A DNA stretch of 25,072 bases from Mycoemilia scoparia (GCA_027575805.1 JANBPU010000234.1:1-25072), one strand, 5' to 3'. Counted from the stretch's first letter, positions 10,853 to 20,324 are shown. Numbers and translations: made by a program. The notes: generated by a model not told the origin, from the sequence alone.

Positions 10853-12779
10853 TTATGCTGCATTGTCACGAGAAGCTACTTTAGTAGGAGCTGGATGTCT
10901 TCCAAACCTAATAATATGCAAGATCGGTGTAACTGAAACCAAAATGGCCAGCCCAAAGCACATGGACGCAATAATCGCCGACGTAGTAGCAAACGTATTG
11001 GTTTTATAAAGCCAAGCAACTAGCATTGGGAACATGATAGCGGCCAAACTTTGAGCCATCTGGTTTAGAGAATAACATTGAGCAAATGAGGTACAGTTTA
11101 TATCTTGGAGATACTGGGCCAGCCCAGTCATGACAGGGACAGTGATGAAGGGATGCAGGATAGAAACCAGGGCCAGGTCGATCATGACCTCAAAGGTTGA
11201 GTTGGTCCAGCCAAGGAAAAAGAGGCAAATGATGTTGAGGAGGATTGAGAGTGAGATGATGCCCCACCGGTTGAATGGGTACAAGTATGCTTGAACTTTG
11301 GGCTGGCTTATAAACCAGCCGATAGGGGCAGCACTGAGCATGGAGGGAACGCCGAGGGCAATGAAAATGGCACCAATTCCTCCAGCAGATAAACCATATC
11401 TTTGGCTTAGTTCGAGGGGAAGAGCAGTTTCGAGTAGCGATGATATTAGAACAACAGAGACTGAGCCAATATTGTAGGCCTGAATGGGCCAGACCTTGAA
11501 GAGTTGCCAGGCACTCATTTGTATGGCAGGAGGGGGTGGTGAATTGTTAGTATTTTGTGGGGCATTTGTTGCTGTCATTCCAGGCCGGTCATCGTCATTA
11601 TCTTCATTGTCACTATCGTCTGCGTATTGGCGAAGTACTTGTAAAGGAATAGAATTGGATGGTTCTGCTCCACTATGACGGCGATCTTGAAGATTATTAG
11701 AAAGAGATGTACTAATGGGTGGCAAATCGCCGCCAGTTGGAGCAATACTAGGAAGCACTGTTGTCGCAGCGGAATTACTAGTGTTGGATCCAGGACCGCC
11801 ATTTACACTTGTCATTTCAGAACTGCCAACCTTATTGTAAAGATATCTCTTGAGCTCCAAAGATTCAGGAAGAATCAAAGTTTTAAAGAACAGGTCCAGC
11901 AATGCAAGGCCCATGATAAGAGCAGCCACGCCAGTATTCGAGTAATGGTCAAAAACAAATCCACCAACAACCGGTCCCAAAATATGAGCCATCTGGGATC
12001 CAGTATATGCAACCGCTAGTCTCGATCCCATGGTTTCGCCACTATACACATCAGCCACCATTCCAGGAATAATAGTCCAAGTAGCACCGCCTGTAACTCC
12101 CTGTGCAATACGTGCAACTACCAATTGCCAGTATGCACCAGATCTCCAGAAAAAGAACGCCATGATAAAGTAACCGAATCCTGTAGCCAAAAGGGGCAAT
12201 TTCCGTCTTCCTAGCTTGTCACTGAGGTAGCCCATACCCAAACTACTGGCTGTCTTGCTTATAGCTACAACAATGTAAATCCATATGTGTATATAGAAGT
12301 TAGTATCTGATGGTTGGCTGTTATCGTTATAATCATCATCATCAGTTTTTTGAAAAATATTATAGATAGCAATGATGAGTGTGTTGTGATAATTTCATAG
12401 ACAAAGTACCAAAATCAAAGATGAATTACAACATAATTTGGATTATACTACTTACCGGTTAGACCGCTAAGCTGACCATTATGATCACCACTTATATGCA
12501 ACACCTTTTCTAGAAGAGCAGGAATGACAGAGATGCACATGTCATAAATGACTGTTTCACTAGTAATTTATAATAAATTCATGTGTGTTTTGTGTGAGAA
12601 TATTGGTCAGGTTAGTGGTGAGATGATCTTGGTGATTACCAAGACCATATCAAACAGAGATAGATGCACATGCGCGTGCTAATACACATTTAGTATGCTT
12701 ACACAAATAGACATACTGTAGCTGCCACAACTACCGATATTGGCATCATGCGAATTCTTTTAAAGAACGCAAATAACAT
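10853..12779 (-). CDS. MFS transporter, DHA1 / vesicular-amine-transporter-like
   Basis: Three exons on the minus strand: 12779-12703, 12559-12456, 12264-10853 (1593 nt, 530 aa), all GT-AG and phase-consistent. The start is the ATG at 12779; TM1 (FVETVIYDMCISVIPALLEK) is formed across the first junction, which supports the model. MFS motif A, GYLSDKLGRRK, lies at about 72-82, an RIAQGVTGG motif-B-like segment at about 112-120, and the antiporter motif C, GPVVGG, at about 157-162. About 12 membrane segments are split by a long hydrophilic central loop (around residues 190-310) rich in Ser, Asn, Asp and Pro. Motif C and the acidic residue in TM1 are typical of proton-coupled drug or amine exporters (DHA1, SLC18-like). 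The substrate is unknown. MITE copy 4 lies 200 bp upstream of the start; the 3' end converges on RING gene 1. Confidence 0.92.
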
Positions 12780-12978
12780 TTTGTTATAGACTCGCGCACA
12801 CACACACACTAAAGTTTATGTGGGATGGTAGTGTGTCTAAATGTTGTGATGTATATAGTAATAAAAGCGATAATGATATAGGATTTGTAAAATATGTAAA
12901 AGGTAAAATCGTCCTATTTTTCTAAAAATATGGGAATTTGACAAAAGTATCACTAAAAATATATATTATATTAAGTTA

Positions 12979-13182
12979 TGGGTATTTGTTTTTGAAGTGT
13001 GAACATTAGCTAATAGACTGCGATTGGTAAACACAAATTATAGTGTATGTGGCATTCAGCTTCCTCCCTATAAGTAATAAATAGCTTAACCATCCGGCTA
13101 ATAGACTGTGATAACTCATTTGGGTGAGATTGCCCCTTTAATTGTTGATCACCAAAAGGTACCCTTCAAAAATCATGATCCA
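12979..13182 (+). mobile_element. MITE-like element, copy 4 (204 bp, enlarged)
   Basis: Left end TGGGTATTTGTTTTTGAAG, right end CCTTCAAAAATCATGATCCA, with TA on both sides (12977-12978, 13183-13184). The 12-mer GCTAATAGACTG occurs twice inside, at 13009 and 13097, exactly 88 bp apart. Subtracting 88 gives 116 bp, the length of copy 1, so this copy looks like a standard element carrying an insertion or partial duplication bounded by 12-bp direct repeats. It lies in the presumed promoter of the MFS gene. Confidence 0.85.
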
Positions 13183-13323
13183 TATAGCAAAAGGATAGAT
13201 AAAATATCTGATAAAGATACAGCTTTGGCACTTCCTTTTTTAGTAAACATTGGTGCCTTTTTAAATACCAAATATAGATATTATCTAAAGTCCTGGCTGT
13301 TCAAATGATTTGGCTTTACACAA

Positions 13324-13400
13324 CCTTGGACAAAAATGGGTCCCCAAGAATTGAATACCAAATGGCCTGCGATTAGAACAAAATCTGAGAAGCCATTTCT
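13324..13400 (+). repeat. Diverged repeat family B, copy 3
   Basis: Aligns with 7307-7384 from CCTTGG to CCATTTCT (see that entry for anchors). It is found about 140 bp after MITE copy 4; copy 2 of this repeat likewise follows MITE copy 3, so the two repeat types may once have travelled or been duplicated together. Confidence 0.6.
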
Positions 13401-14087
13401 AATTTATCCTCCACACCTTTGATTATATTGATATCTCAATACACTCGCCTTTACTTTCCAATAACACATAGCAATATTGCTTAGGTTGAGCAAATGAAAA
13501 AGGATCAAGTTCAAAATATAAGTAAATGTTCGTAAAAAACAACAGCGGCCAATTTTTCTGTAATATATCCAGAAGAAATGAAGCAATCAATCAAACAACA
13601 CTCTAGTTTCTTTATACTGTACAATATTTCCAATAAATTTCCTGTTACCACTGAAAGTATAATATATTGGAATTTTCCCGCACCATCATCACCATGTCAA
13701 AATTATGTGACTTAATAAATCAACCACATCTGTATTCTCATTCTTTCTGAGAGTCTGGCAAAGAGAGACAACTAATATAAAATATTTACACTTTTTTTAT
13801 TGCGGCCAGTATGTATGTGAATTACAAACAAAAAGAGGGGCCAAATTCTTCCTTTATATTTGCCTTTAGATTCTGCTTGCGGTAAATGTCTGACATGTTT
13901 TTGTCAGGCGCTATTAGATGGGAAAAGCTATTTCAAGTATATAAATATATTGCAGTGGCTTTTATTCCGGATTTGCAAAAAGCAAAATTAAATTGCGGTT
14001 AAACAACAAAAGCCTTGATGGATATCACTTAGTTATGGCAACTACAACAATATTATTATCACCATTAGAGTCAGAGTCTTTGAAGAA

Positions 14088-14117
14088 GGAGGAGGAGGAG
14101 GAGGAGGAGGAGGAGGA
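14088..14117 (+). repeat. (GGA)10 microsatellite
   Basis: Ten perfect GGA units in non-coding DNA. The purine-only strand could form triplex or G-rich structures; no function is evident. Confidence 0.95.
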
Positions 14118-14959
14118 TGTGCAATAGTAGTGAGGTAGAGAAAAAAGACTTGGTCTTGAAACATGTTAACTCACTTCAACTTAGCTATTATTCTCCAATA
14201 CATTACGTGTACACTTGGAGCAGAATGAACATGTTTTTAAACATAGTGTAATGTAATAATGGTAATTGAATTTGAAAATCTCATGATCTCATACACAGAC
14301 TCAGAGAGACACGAGGCATGTATGTATGTATGTATACATGGATAGACTTTTTAAATACATTCAATGCATTTTTGTTGGGGAGAAGAAGTCGTAGTAGAAA
14401 ACTCGATTGATCTGAGATTTATATTTATGTGTAAATCTTGGAATATATGTAGAGATGTTACTGTACACACGTGGAAAAGAACAGAGATAGATAATAGACA
14501 TACAAGGGAAGCCCCGTGTAGTGAAATATACAACAGCCAAAAAGGATCTTGTTTAGCACTAATATATTGTTGTGTTGTCTTTAATCTTGAGTTTGGAGTC
14601 GTAGTCTTTATTAGTTGTTATTTGCTTTTTGTTCAAGTCGGTACGATTCAGGAGTCCTGCATATAGTTGGTGAGGTCAGATGTAAATAGATACATAGAAC
14701 AATTAGAAGCTGCTCCCTCTTTTTAGTTCAAACAACCGAAAAGAGGAGGAAATCTATGATATATATGTGTGTGTGTGTTTGTGCACTTCCTAGCTTTTGG
14801 CTACTTTACTATATAAACATATATCGTTCCAAGAAAACACTAACAATCTTTCTTCCTGCGGCATCGCGCTACTCTTAGCAAGCCAAGCTTTTTATTCCAG
14901 CTGTGTGTGGATGTGAGTGTGAAGATTTACTTGCAGCATCGTTGATTATTGGACGGCTC

Positions 14960-14972
14960 ATAGTCAACATGT
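14960..14972 (+). promoter_or_regulatory. 13-mer ATAGTCAACATGT, second copy
   Basis: Exact match to 5907-5919, here 763 bp before the RING gene 2 ATG and 228 bp before the shared GTGGTCATTGCGG site. Confidence 0.4.
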
Positions 14973-15199
14973 CCCTAATTTTGTGAAAATCATTTTTATA
15001 GAGGAACCAAAAGAAATGATGCCTGAGAGGTATTGGGCTATTCTTTTCTTTTTAACAATGAGGCTTGGGCTTTCAAACTTGGACTTCCTACCGCTGTGAT
15101 CATGGAAATGTATTGGTTAAATGGGGGCAAGGCCTGTATTCGGGAGCGACTGAAATGTGATGATAGGATGGCCTGGGGGCTGGAGGGCTTTCTATAAAA

Positions 15200-15289
15200 G
15201 TGGTCATTGCGGTCCTACTATTTAAACAGCATTTAATGTGTATACCATGTGTTTTACAAGGTGTTAATGTAATATTTTGGTCATTGCGG
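15200..15289 (+). promoter_or_regulatory. Pair of GGTCATTGCGG sites upstream of RING gene 2
   Basis: GTGGTCATTGCGG at 15200-15212 (identical to 7888-7900) and TTGGTCATTGCGG at 15277-15289, 77 bp apart in the same orientation. The repetition in one promoter and recurrence upstream of the paralog argue for a binding site. Confidence 0.5.
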
Positions 15290-15493
15290 CAAGGGCACCC
15301 AGCCTGTACTGAAGGTGTTATTTTGGGGGTTTCGATTTATGAAGAGGTTGTTGAAGAATAGGACATATTGGGCTAAAACAAATTGGCGTGACCTCATCTA
15401 GAAAAGGCACATACGTATACCCCCGCATGTCTTTGTCCTGGTCAAGAAAGAAAGAGAGCAAAACTTTTTTATTCATGCCGAATCTAGATATAA

Positions 15494-15501
15494 TATAAAT
15501 A
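15494..15501 (+). promoter_or_regulatory. TATA box of RING gene 2
   Basis: TATAAATA, 233 bp before the ATG at 15735. Initiation about 30 bp downstream would leave the ATG of the small open stretch at 15505-15717 out of the transcript. Another TATAAA is present at 15192, so promoter choice is uncertain. Confidence 0.45.
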
Positions 15502-15734
15502 CACATGAGCATTCCAAAGATTCTGCTAGAAACAAATATCCAGATATATAATTATCTATTTTCCTCAATATTTATTATTTCTTTGCCATTGTGCATTTAC
15601 ATATATAATACTGGTTACACAGTCCACCAGCCAAGTCTATTTAAATCTCGCGCTATTGTTTATTTGGTGTTAAAGCACTTCTCTACATACTATTTGTATA
15701 AAATATCACGTCTCTGATCAGCAGTAGTTTGTCG

Positions 15735-16340
15735 ATGCCAACTACTGGCGCAATTATTGGAATAGTACTTGCAGTTTTAATTACAATGTTGGCGTTCCTT
15801 GGTATATCGATTCCATTATTGAAGAGTAGACGTAGACGATCAAGCCATCAACAACCACAACCACAACAAGGGGAACAACCTTCAAACCTAGAACAGGGAG
15901 TTCGTGGTACAACCCCCGCCGATGCCGATGATGCAGCAGTAGGTGTATCTTCATCCCCTGATATGCTAAACGAGAAAAAACCAAAGCCAATTCTCTTTAC
16001 CCAGTCCGAACTTGATTTATTGCCCACTCGCAAAGGAATCCCTCCATCCCAACAATCTAGCTCGGCGTCTAATGAACGTGATCTACACCAAGGAAAACAT
16101 GGCCACTATGGTGGCCATGGCGGGGATCCCTGTCCTATTTGTTTAACAGTCCTAGAAAATCCTCGTCAAAATATCAGACAGCTTCCATGCAAACATGAAT
16201 TCCACTCATATTGTATAGACTATTGGTTAACCACCAAGGCAGTCACATGCCCGATATGTAAACTCAATCTTTGGAATGCATTGGGCTTAGACAAAAATCA
16301 ACAATCTCAAGGAAATTGTAAAGAAGAAAAGAAGTCGTAG
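15735..16340 (+). CDS. Single-pass membrane RING-H2 protein, probable E3 ubiquitin ligase (paralog 2)
   Basis: Intronless, 201 aa from the ATG at 15735 (the frame extends slightly upstream without another ATG). An N-terminal transmembrane segment (about residues 5-28) is followed by the basic cluster KSRRRR, a Gln/Pro-rich stretch, the motif FTQSELDLLPTRK (88-100), a short His/Gly-rich linker, and a RING-H2 with ligands C133, C136, C152, H154, H157, C160, C172, C175. The segment after the RING (LGLDK) resembles paralog 1 (LGLEK). The orientation predicted by the basic residues after the anchor places the RING in the cytosol, where E2 enzymes act. The linker is much shorter than in paralog 1 (330 aa), and the intron that interrupts the anchor there is absent here. 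MITE copy 5 begins 67 bp after the stop. Confidence 0.9.
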   Translation: MPTTGAIIGIVLAVLITMLAFLGISIPLLKSRRRRSSHQQPQPQQGEQPSNLEQGVRGTTPADADDAAVGVSSSPDMLNEKKPKPILFTQSELDLLPTRKGIPPSQQSSSASNERDLHQGKHGHYGGHGGDPCPICLTVLENPRQNIRQLPCKHEFHSYCIDYWLTTKAVTCPICKLNLWNALGLDKNQQSQGNCKEEKKS

Positions 16341-16406
16341 TTCAAGTTTGCGTAGGGATTTGCCCACTTCTTGCATTGTCTTATTATACTCATACATTTG
16401 TTTATA

Positions 16407-16506
16407 TGGGTAATGACTTTTGAAGGGTACATTTTGGAGGCCACCAATGATTATAGGCGCAATCACAGCCAAATAAGTGGCCTAACCCTTCAAAAACAAT
16501 TCTCCA
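16407..16506 (-). mobile_element. MITE-like element, copy 5 (100 bp)
   Basis: Left end TGGGTAATGACTTTTGAAGG, right end CCTTCAAAAACAATTCTCCA, TA on both sides (16405-16406, 16507-16508). The core reads TTTGGCTGTGATTGCGCC then TATAATCATTGGTGGCC on the minus strand, so it is inverted relative to copies 1, 3 and 4. It is the shortest copy and lies in the probable 3' UTR of RING gene 2. Confidence 0.9.
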
Positions 16507-16758
16507 TATACCAATACTCCAAAATCCTTTACTAATTAATTTAATTTGTTTTATAGTTTATTTAAAAGAGTAATAATATTCATTAAACCATCATCTTCGT
16601 AAAGTGATCTGAGATAAAGCTTTTCAATTTGGTCATGCTGAAGAGTTTTGTATAAGCAATGGAACAGGTTAATTGGCGAGAAACAGCAAAGCTGGCTGAA
16701 AGAGGAAAAAAGAGCAGTCTACAGTCAAACAAACACAGTGTTGAACAAGAACAAAGAA

Positions 16759-16789
16759 CACGTGACAATATCGCGTTTACCAAACGCGT
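16759..16789. promoter_or_regulatory. CACGTG E-box next to a perfect CGCGTTT/AAACGCG inverted repeat
   Basis: CACGTG at 16759-16764 and, eight bases on, CGCGTTTACCAAACGCG (16772-16788), a perfect 7-bp inverted repeat with a 3-base centre that runs into ACGCGT (16784-16789), the MluI cell-cycle box sequence. Such GC-rich palindromes stand out in this AT-rich DNA. No gene start is clearly served by it, so function is inference. Confidence 0.35.
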
Positions 16790-16965
16790 TTCTTCCCGTT
16801 TTACAATCACAAGCCACTTTTATGTGTATTATTGACTTCAATTCAGTAGTTCTTTCAAAGTAGAGTAAACAATACCACCACTACCACAAGTTTATTGACG
16901 GCTCTGTTTAATGTTTAATGTTTTGTTCTTTCCATTTCTTTAAAATATATATTTTTACAGCTCTC

Positions 16966-16987
16966 TATATATATATATATATATATA
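16966..16987. repeat. (TA)11 microsatellite
   Basis: Eleven perfect TA units in non-coding DNA. Confidence 0.95.
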
Positions 16988-17307
16988 CCTGTTCATGTTT
17001 TACAGGGTATTTACACCGAATCTATGTCTTAAAACAAAGCATTGATCACTTTTACAATCGTTTTGTGTTCATAATCCCTCATTATATCATTGCAGTAGCT
17101 CTGCATTCATTCTCCTCCATCGTGAGGCAAGTGTCATCCTTTTCTACCATGTTTAAACCATTTTATACACATGTTTCCACGACTTACTGACTAAAATTAC
17201 TCCATTTTTATGTGCATTTTGTAGAAATTTGCACAAATTTTGACCAAAATGTACTACAAACCCCTGGATTCGCGCACCCGCTGACTTCACAACTTTTTTA
17301 ACTTTCG

Positions 17308-17381
17308 GCCTCTTTAGCTCAGTCGGTTAGAGCGTCGTGCTAATAACGCGAAGGTCATAGGTTCGATCCCTGTAAGAGGCA
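17308..17381 (+). tRNA. tRNA-Ile (anticodon AAT)
   Basis: A complete 74-nt cloverleaf without intron. The acceptor stem GCCTCTT pairs with AAGAGGC (7 of 7) and the discriminator is A. The D stem is GCTC/GAGC. The anticodon stem TCGTG/CGCGA holds the loop CTAATAA, giving anticodon AAT at 17342-17344 (read as IAT after deamination). The T arm has the loop TTCGATC on a five-pair stem with one wobble. The internal A and B boxes for RNA polymerase III are in the usual places. This is a normal nuclear tRNA decoding AUU/AUC. Confidence 0.97.
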
Positions 17382-17961
17382 TTCTTTTTGTCTGGGCCCG
17401 TCCCAGATCGGTATTTTTGCTGTGTGGACATGGTCGGCGGCAATTGAAGGGGGGGGGGGTTACCCCTCAAACTACACTGGATGAAGGTGTATGAAGGGGA
17501 AATATTAAGGATCAGTTTTGAAAAGGGTGGTGATGTTGTATAAGTATGGAGATCAACATTAAAAAAAACAAGACCAATAAATAAAAAAAAACTGACTATA
17601 AGACTTTGTTGTTTAAATGGAACCACAAGAGCCTTACAATGCCATGCTTGTATTTTGCCACAGATTTATGAATTTTATTCTGATGTCTTGTTCAGGACGC
17701 AAGTGATTTGTCCAATGCCAATGGCTAGAAAAATAGATCACTTGAGTTTCTCAGTTGATAATGTGCTTAAATTCCAAGTTTAACGTGCAATCAGCCTAGC
17801 AAGATATTTTCATGGTAGAGCTAGATTCTTTCAAAGTATCAAATACAACGATGAAATAAAAAAATGTTGAATATAAATGAAACAAAAAAAACTTATTGGT
17901 ACATAGATAAAAGTAGTAGTAGCAGTATTGTTTATGTTATACAATAATGTATGGTGTATGA
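17382..17961. other. Intergenic region between tRNA-Ile and ATG15 3' end
   Basis: Holds the Pol III terminator, an 11-base G run (17449-17459) followed by TTACCCCT, and AT-rich sequence that must contain the ATG15 3' UTR and polyadenylation site. No gene is seen. Confidence 0.6.
17385..17389 (+). terminator. RNA polymerase III terminator of tRNA-Ile
   Basis: TTTTT starting four bases after the tRNA 3' end, the usual oligo-T stop signal. Confidence 0.85.
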
Positions 17962-19884
17962 CTACTGAGGAGATGAATCATCCACAAATTTCCATAAGCC
18001 ACAGTCTTCACATTCCTCGCTCTCTGGAATTCCGACTGGCCATTTCTCTTCCTTGTTATTAAGACCCCAAGGCTCTAGGACAAGATAAATAACATCAATG
18101 ATTCGGTGGTGACGAACATCAAGTCTCCAGTCAAGCAAACGGACAGTATCAAACACACACTGGTTGCCAAGATGACACTTTGACTCCAGAGCATAACCAC
18201 CATAATAACAAAGACTCGAAGGACCAGTACAAACACCCATATATATGGGGTCAGCAGTGTGTCCGAAATGCCAAGTAGGGATCTGGGCCATCAGCTTCTC
18301 AGAGCGAGGAACAGGCAGATGCAGCCTCTTTGCGGCAAGCGCTTCTCCGGGAGCTTCAAAAGCAACAACTGGAACACCAAATGTAAGGCCAATTAGTGAA
18401 GCAACAGAACCGCCCAGAGAATGACCAGTCAGCACTATATTGGAATTGGGATAGGCGCGAGCCACATCCATATATATTTCTGCTGCGGCATGGAAATAAA
18501 TATCCGGGTCATCATTTACATTGGTCTCTAGGCACGTGGCGTTGCACTTGCTTCCGCCCATATAGCAGTCACACACGGTGCTCCACGAAAAGTCAACCCT
18601 GGCACAGCAGCAGGAAAATAGACGGTTATCATTAAACTTGTCCTTGGTCGACGTCTCTGCATCGCCACCCAAGAATAGTGCACCGCTGGTTCCCTTGAGC
18701 GAAAGTACTATGGTTTGGTTATCCTTGGAGACAAAAACGTGACCACGAAGTCCATCTTCACGCCATCCAAAAGAATGCCTTGTGTCCCATGCTTTGCCGA
18801 GCGGCTCCCACTGGTCATCCACATCCTTTCTGTAGGCGTCAGCTGCCATGCGAGCCAGGTTAATCACAGTGCGGCGGTCCTTTACGTTGGGAATGAGCAG
18901 GCCATCGTCAACAAAATAATCCCAAGGAACCTGTCCTGAGGGAGGAAGAGGAGTAGAAGATGGGTCATCATCTTGGCTTGGTTGGGAGGGCCGGGCAGTA
19001 TCATCAGCGGCTAGAGTGGCACCATCGTTCTTATCTGCAAATTGATTGCGGGGGGTCGTTTTATCAGCATCATCGCCGTCATGCTTGTACCAATAGCTTT
19101 GCTTCTTTCCACTCGAAGATGTCAAGTATTCGCCACGCAATTTATGCAGCAACCGAGCAGTGCCTCTGACTTGTGATGGAGATACCATTTTCTCGCCAGA
19201 AAGCAGCATAGAAGACGATGCCTCAGGGCTGCCCTGGCGATGATAACTGTGATTCTCGACAATATCCTCCTCCACATCATCATCGATGTATCTGCCATTG
19301 CTTTGCCGGCCTCTAATATCAAAGCTAATGTCCATTTTGCCAGACTTGATTTCGTGCATATCATCCTCGGGCTGGGCTTTATTCGACTTCTTGACAATGA
19401 ATGGGTAGGCATATCCTCGAGACTTTGCTTCTGCTCTCATCATCTTGAGGGCCTCCATGTCTTTTGGGTCCGCAGTTTTGGATGTCCCAGGCCTGATGTT
19501 TTTTGTGTCCTGATGGCCAACATCGGGGAAAGCCTGCGAATATACATGAGCCAAGCTAAAGGTTTGTTTATTCCCACTGCCTCCATTGTTGTTGTTGTTG
19601 TTGTCGCTTGAAGGTGGGTGTTTCCGCGAAGGCGTTGGGCCTAAAGCTGGTGGTGGCGGTGTCGATGAGAAGTACAAAAACAAAATGAATATGATGGATA
19701 CGCCAACTAGGGTCTTTATACATAGATTCAGGGCGGTGCTATTCCTTTTGTTGTTGGCTCTGGAAGTTCCCCGTCGTCTGCTACTCGTGCTCTTCCATGA
19801 ACGGTATGCATTTGTGCTTGTGGGGGGTTCGCTGGAAACTAGGCTACTCTTCTCGTCAAAGTGTGTATCTTGTAGTAATTCCAT
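17962..19884 (-). CDS. ATG15: Atg15, vacuolar phospholipase/lipase of autophagic bodies
   Basis: Intronless, 640 aa from the first ATG at 19884 (the open frame extends 36 bases upstream without an ATG). A short cytosolic N-terminus, a signal-anchor helix (about residues 52-72), a long Ser/Asn/Asp-rich lumenal linker (about 75-325) and a class-3 lipase domain. The Atg15-specific blocks are present: the region around FGWREDGLRGHVF, FSCCCARVDFSWSTVCDC, the nucleophile elbow GHSLGG with Ser489, FEAPGEALAAKRLHLP, HTADP with Asp545, YALESKCHLG, and RHHRI with the probable catalytic His593. In yeast, Atg15 reaches the vacuole through the multivesicular-body route and breaks down autophagic-body and MVB membranes; loss blocks autophagic turnover. 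The linker makes this protein longer than the yeast enzyme (about 520 aa). The Asn run comes from a GTT repeat near 19590. A CCAAT box is visible near 20055. Confidence 0.96.
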   Translation of the reverse strand: MELLQDTHFDEKSSLVSSEPPTSTNAYRSWKSTSSRRRGTSRANNKRNSTALNLCIKTLVGVSIIFILFLYFSSTPPPPALGPTPSRKHPPSSDNNNNNNGGSGNKQTFSLAHVYSQAFPDVGHQDTKNIRPGTSKTADPKDMEALKMMRAEAKSRGYAYPFIVKKSNKAQPEDDMHEIKSGKMDISFDIRGRQSNGRYIDDDVEEDIVENHSYHRQGSPEASSSMLLSGEKMVSPSQVRGTARLLHKLRGEYLTSSSGKKQSYWYKHDGDDADKTTPRNQFADKNDGATLAADDTARPSQPSQDDDPSSTPLPPSGQVPWDYFVDDGLLIPNVKDRRTVINLARMAADAYRKDVDDQWEPLGKAWDTRHSFGWREDGLRGHVFVSKDNQTIVLSLKGTSGALFLGGDAETSTKDKFNDNRLFSCCCARVDFSWSTVCDCYMGGSKCNATCLETNVNDDPDIYFHAAAEIYMDVARAYPNSNIVLTGHSLGGSVASLIGLTFGVPVVAFEAPGEALAAKRLHLPVPRSEKLMAQIPTWHFGHTADPIYMGVCTGPSSLCYYGGYALESKCHLGNQCVFDTVRLLDWRLDVRHHRIIDVIYLVLEPWGLNNKEEKWPVGIPESEECEDCGLWKFVDDSSPQ

Positions 19885-20324
19885 TAGTATAATAATCGGA
19901 ATGTACACACACAAATGCAAAGAGAATATATAAATGAGACTAGGAGAGTGAATAAAATAAAATTGGTGACAACACAGTCTACTGACGCTGGTGATATTTT
20001 AAAGCTAGCGGAAAGTATGTGTTATGACTAGCAACACACAGCTCCACTCACCCTGGCCAATGGGAAAGGCTACTTACAGTAGTCAGTGTACCGCGTGGTT
20101 TTAAGCAACCAGAGAATGGTGTGACTTCAAGGGTTGATTTGGTAACAGAATATTGGCCAAGCAAGCAAGCATGAGCCAATTTACTCTAAGCCCTGGAAAA
20201 GATTATTTTTGGAGCTGATCCGAACTTTTTCATCATAATAGTATTACTACAGAGGGGGAGTCCTGGCATGACTGAGAGAGGCTTGTGATTCCTTTTGCCT
20301 TAATGCTGTCTATATCTGGCAAAT

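Larger units (their letters stand above)
12780..15734. other. Divergent intergenic region between MFS and RING gene 2 (2.95 kb)
   Basis: No supported gene. It includes a CA microsatellite near the MFS start, MITE copy 4, a family-B repeat, a (GGA)10 run, and the upstream region of RING gene 2 with five + strand TTGCGG hexamers (13800, 13877, 13993, 15207, 15284) and two 13-mers shared with the region upstream of RING gene 1. A small hairpin (CTGACA...TGTCAG) is at 13890-13907. An open stretch at 14364-14666 has no family features. Confidence 0.6.
16341..17307. other. Intergenic region between RING gene 2 and tRNA-Ile
   Basis: Contains MITE copy 5, a compact regulatory-looking site (16759-16789) and a (TA)11 run. 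Open stretches at 16648-16863 and 16918-17190 show no family resemblance. No gene is supported. Confidence 0.6.

Noticed and set aside
11484..12019. Plus-strand open frames opposite the MFS gene
   Set aside because: Shadows of the minus-strand coding sequence; no conserved motif and the minus frame explains the composition.
14088..14117. (GGA)10 as a coding Glu or Gly repeat
   Set aside because: No supported gene includes it; flanking sequence has frequent stops and no family resemblance.
15505..15717. 70-aa hydrophobic open frame ending 17 nt before the RING gene 2 start, as an upstream ORF
   Set aside because: The likely TATA box (15494-15501) lies just before its ATG, so transcripts would normally begin after it; composition looks like AT-rich noise. 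It would matter only if an upstream promoter (for example TATAAA at 15192) is used.
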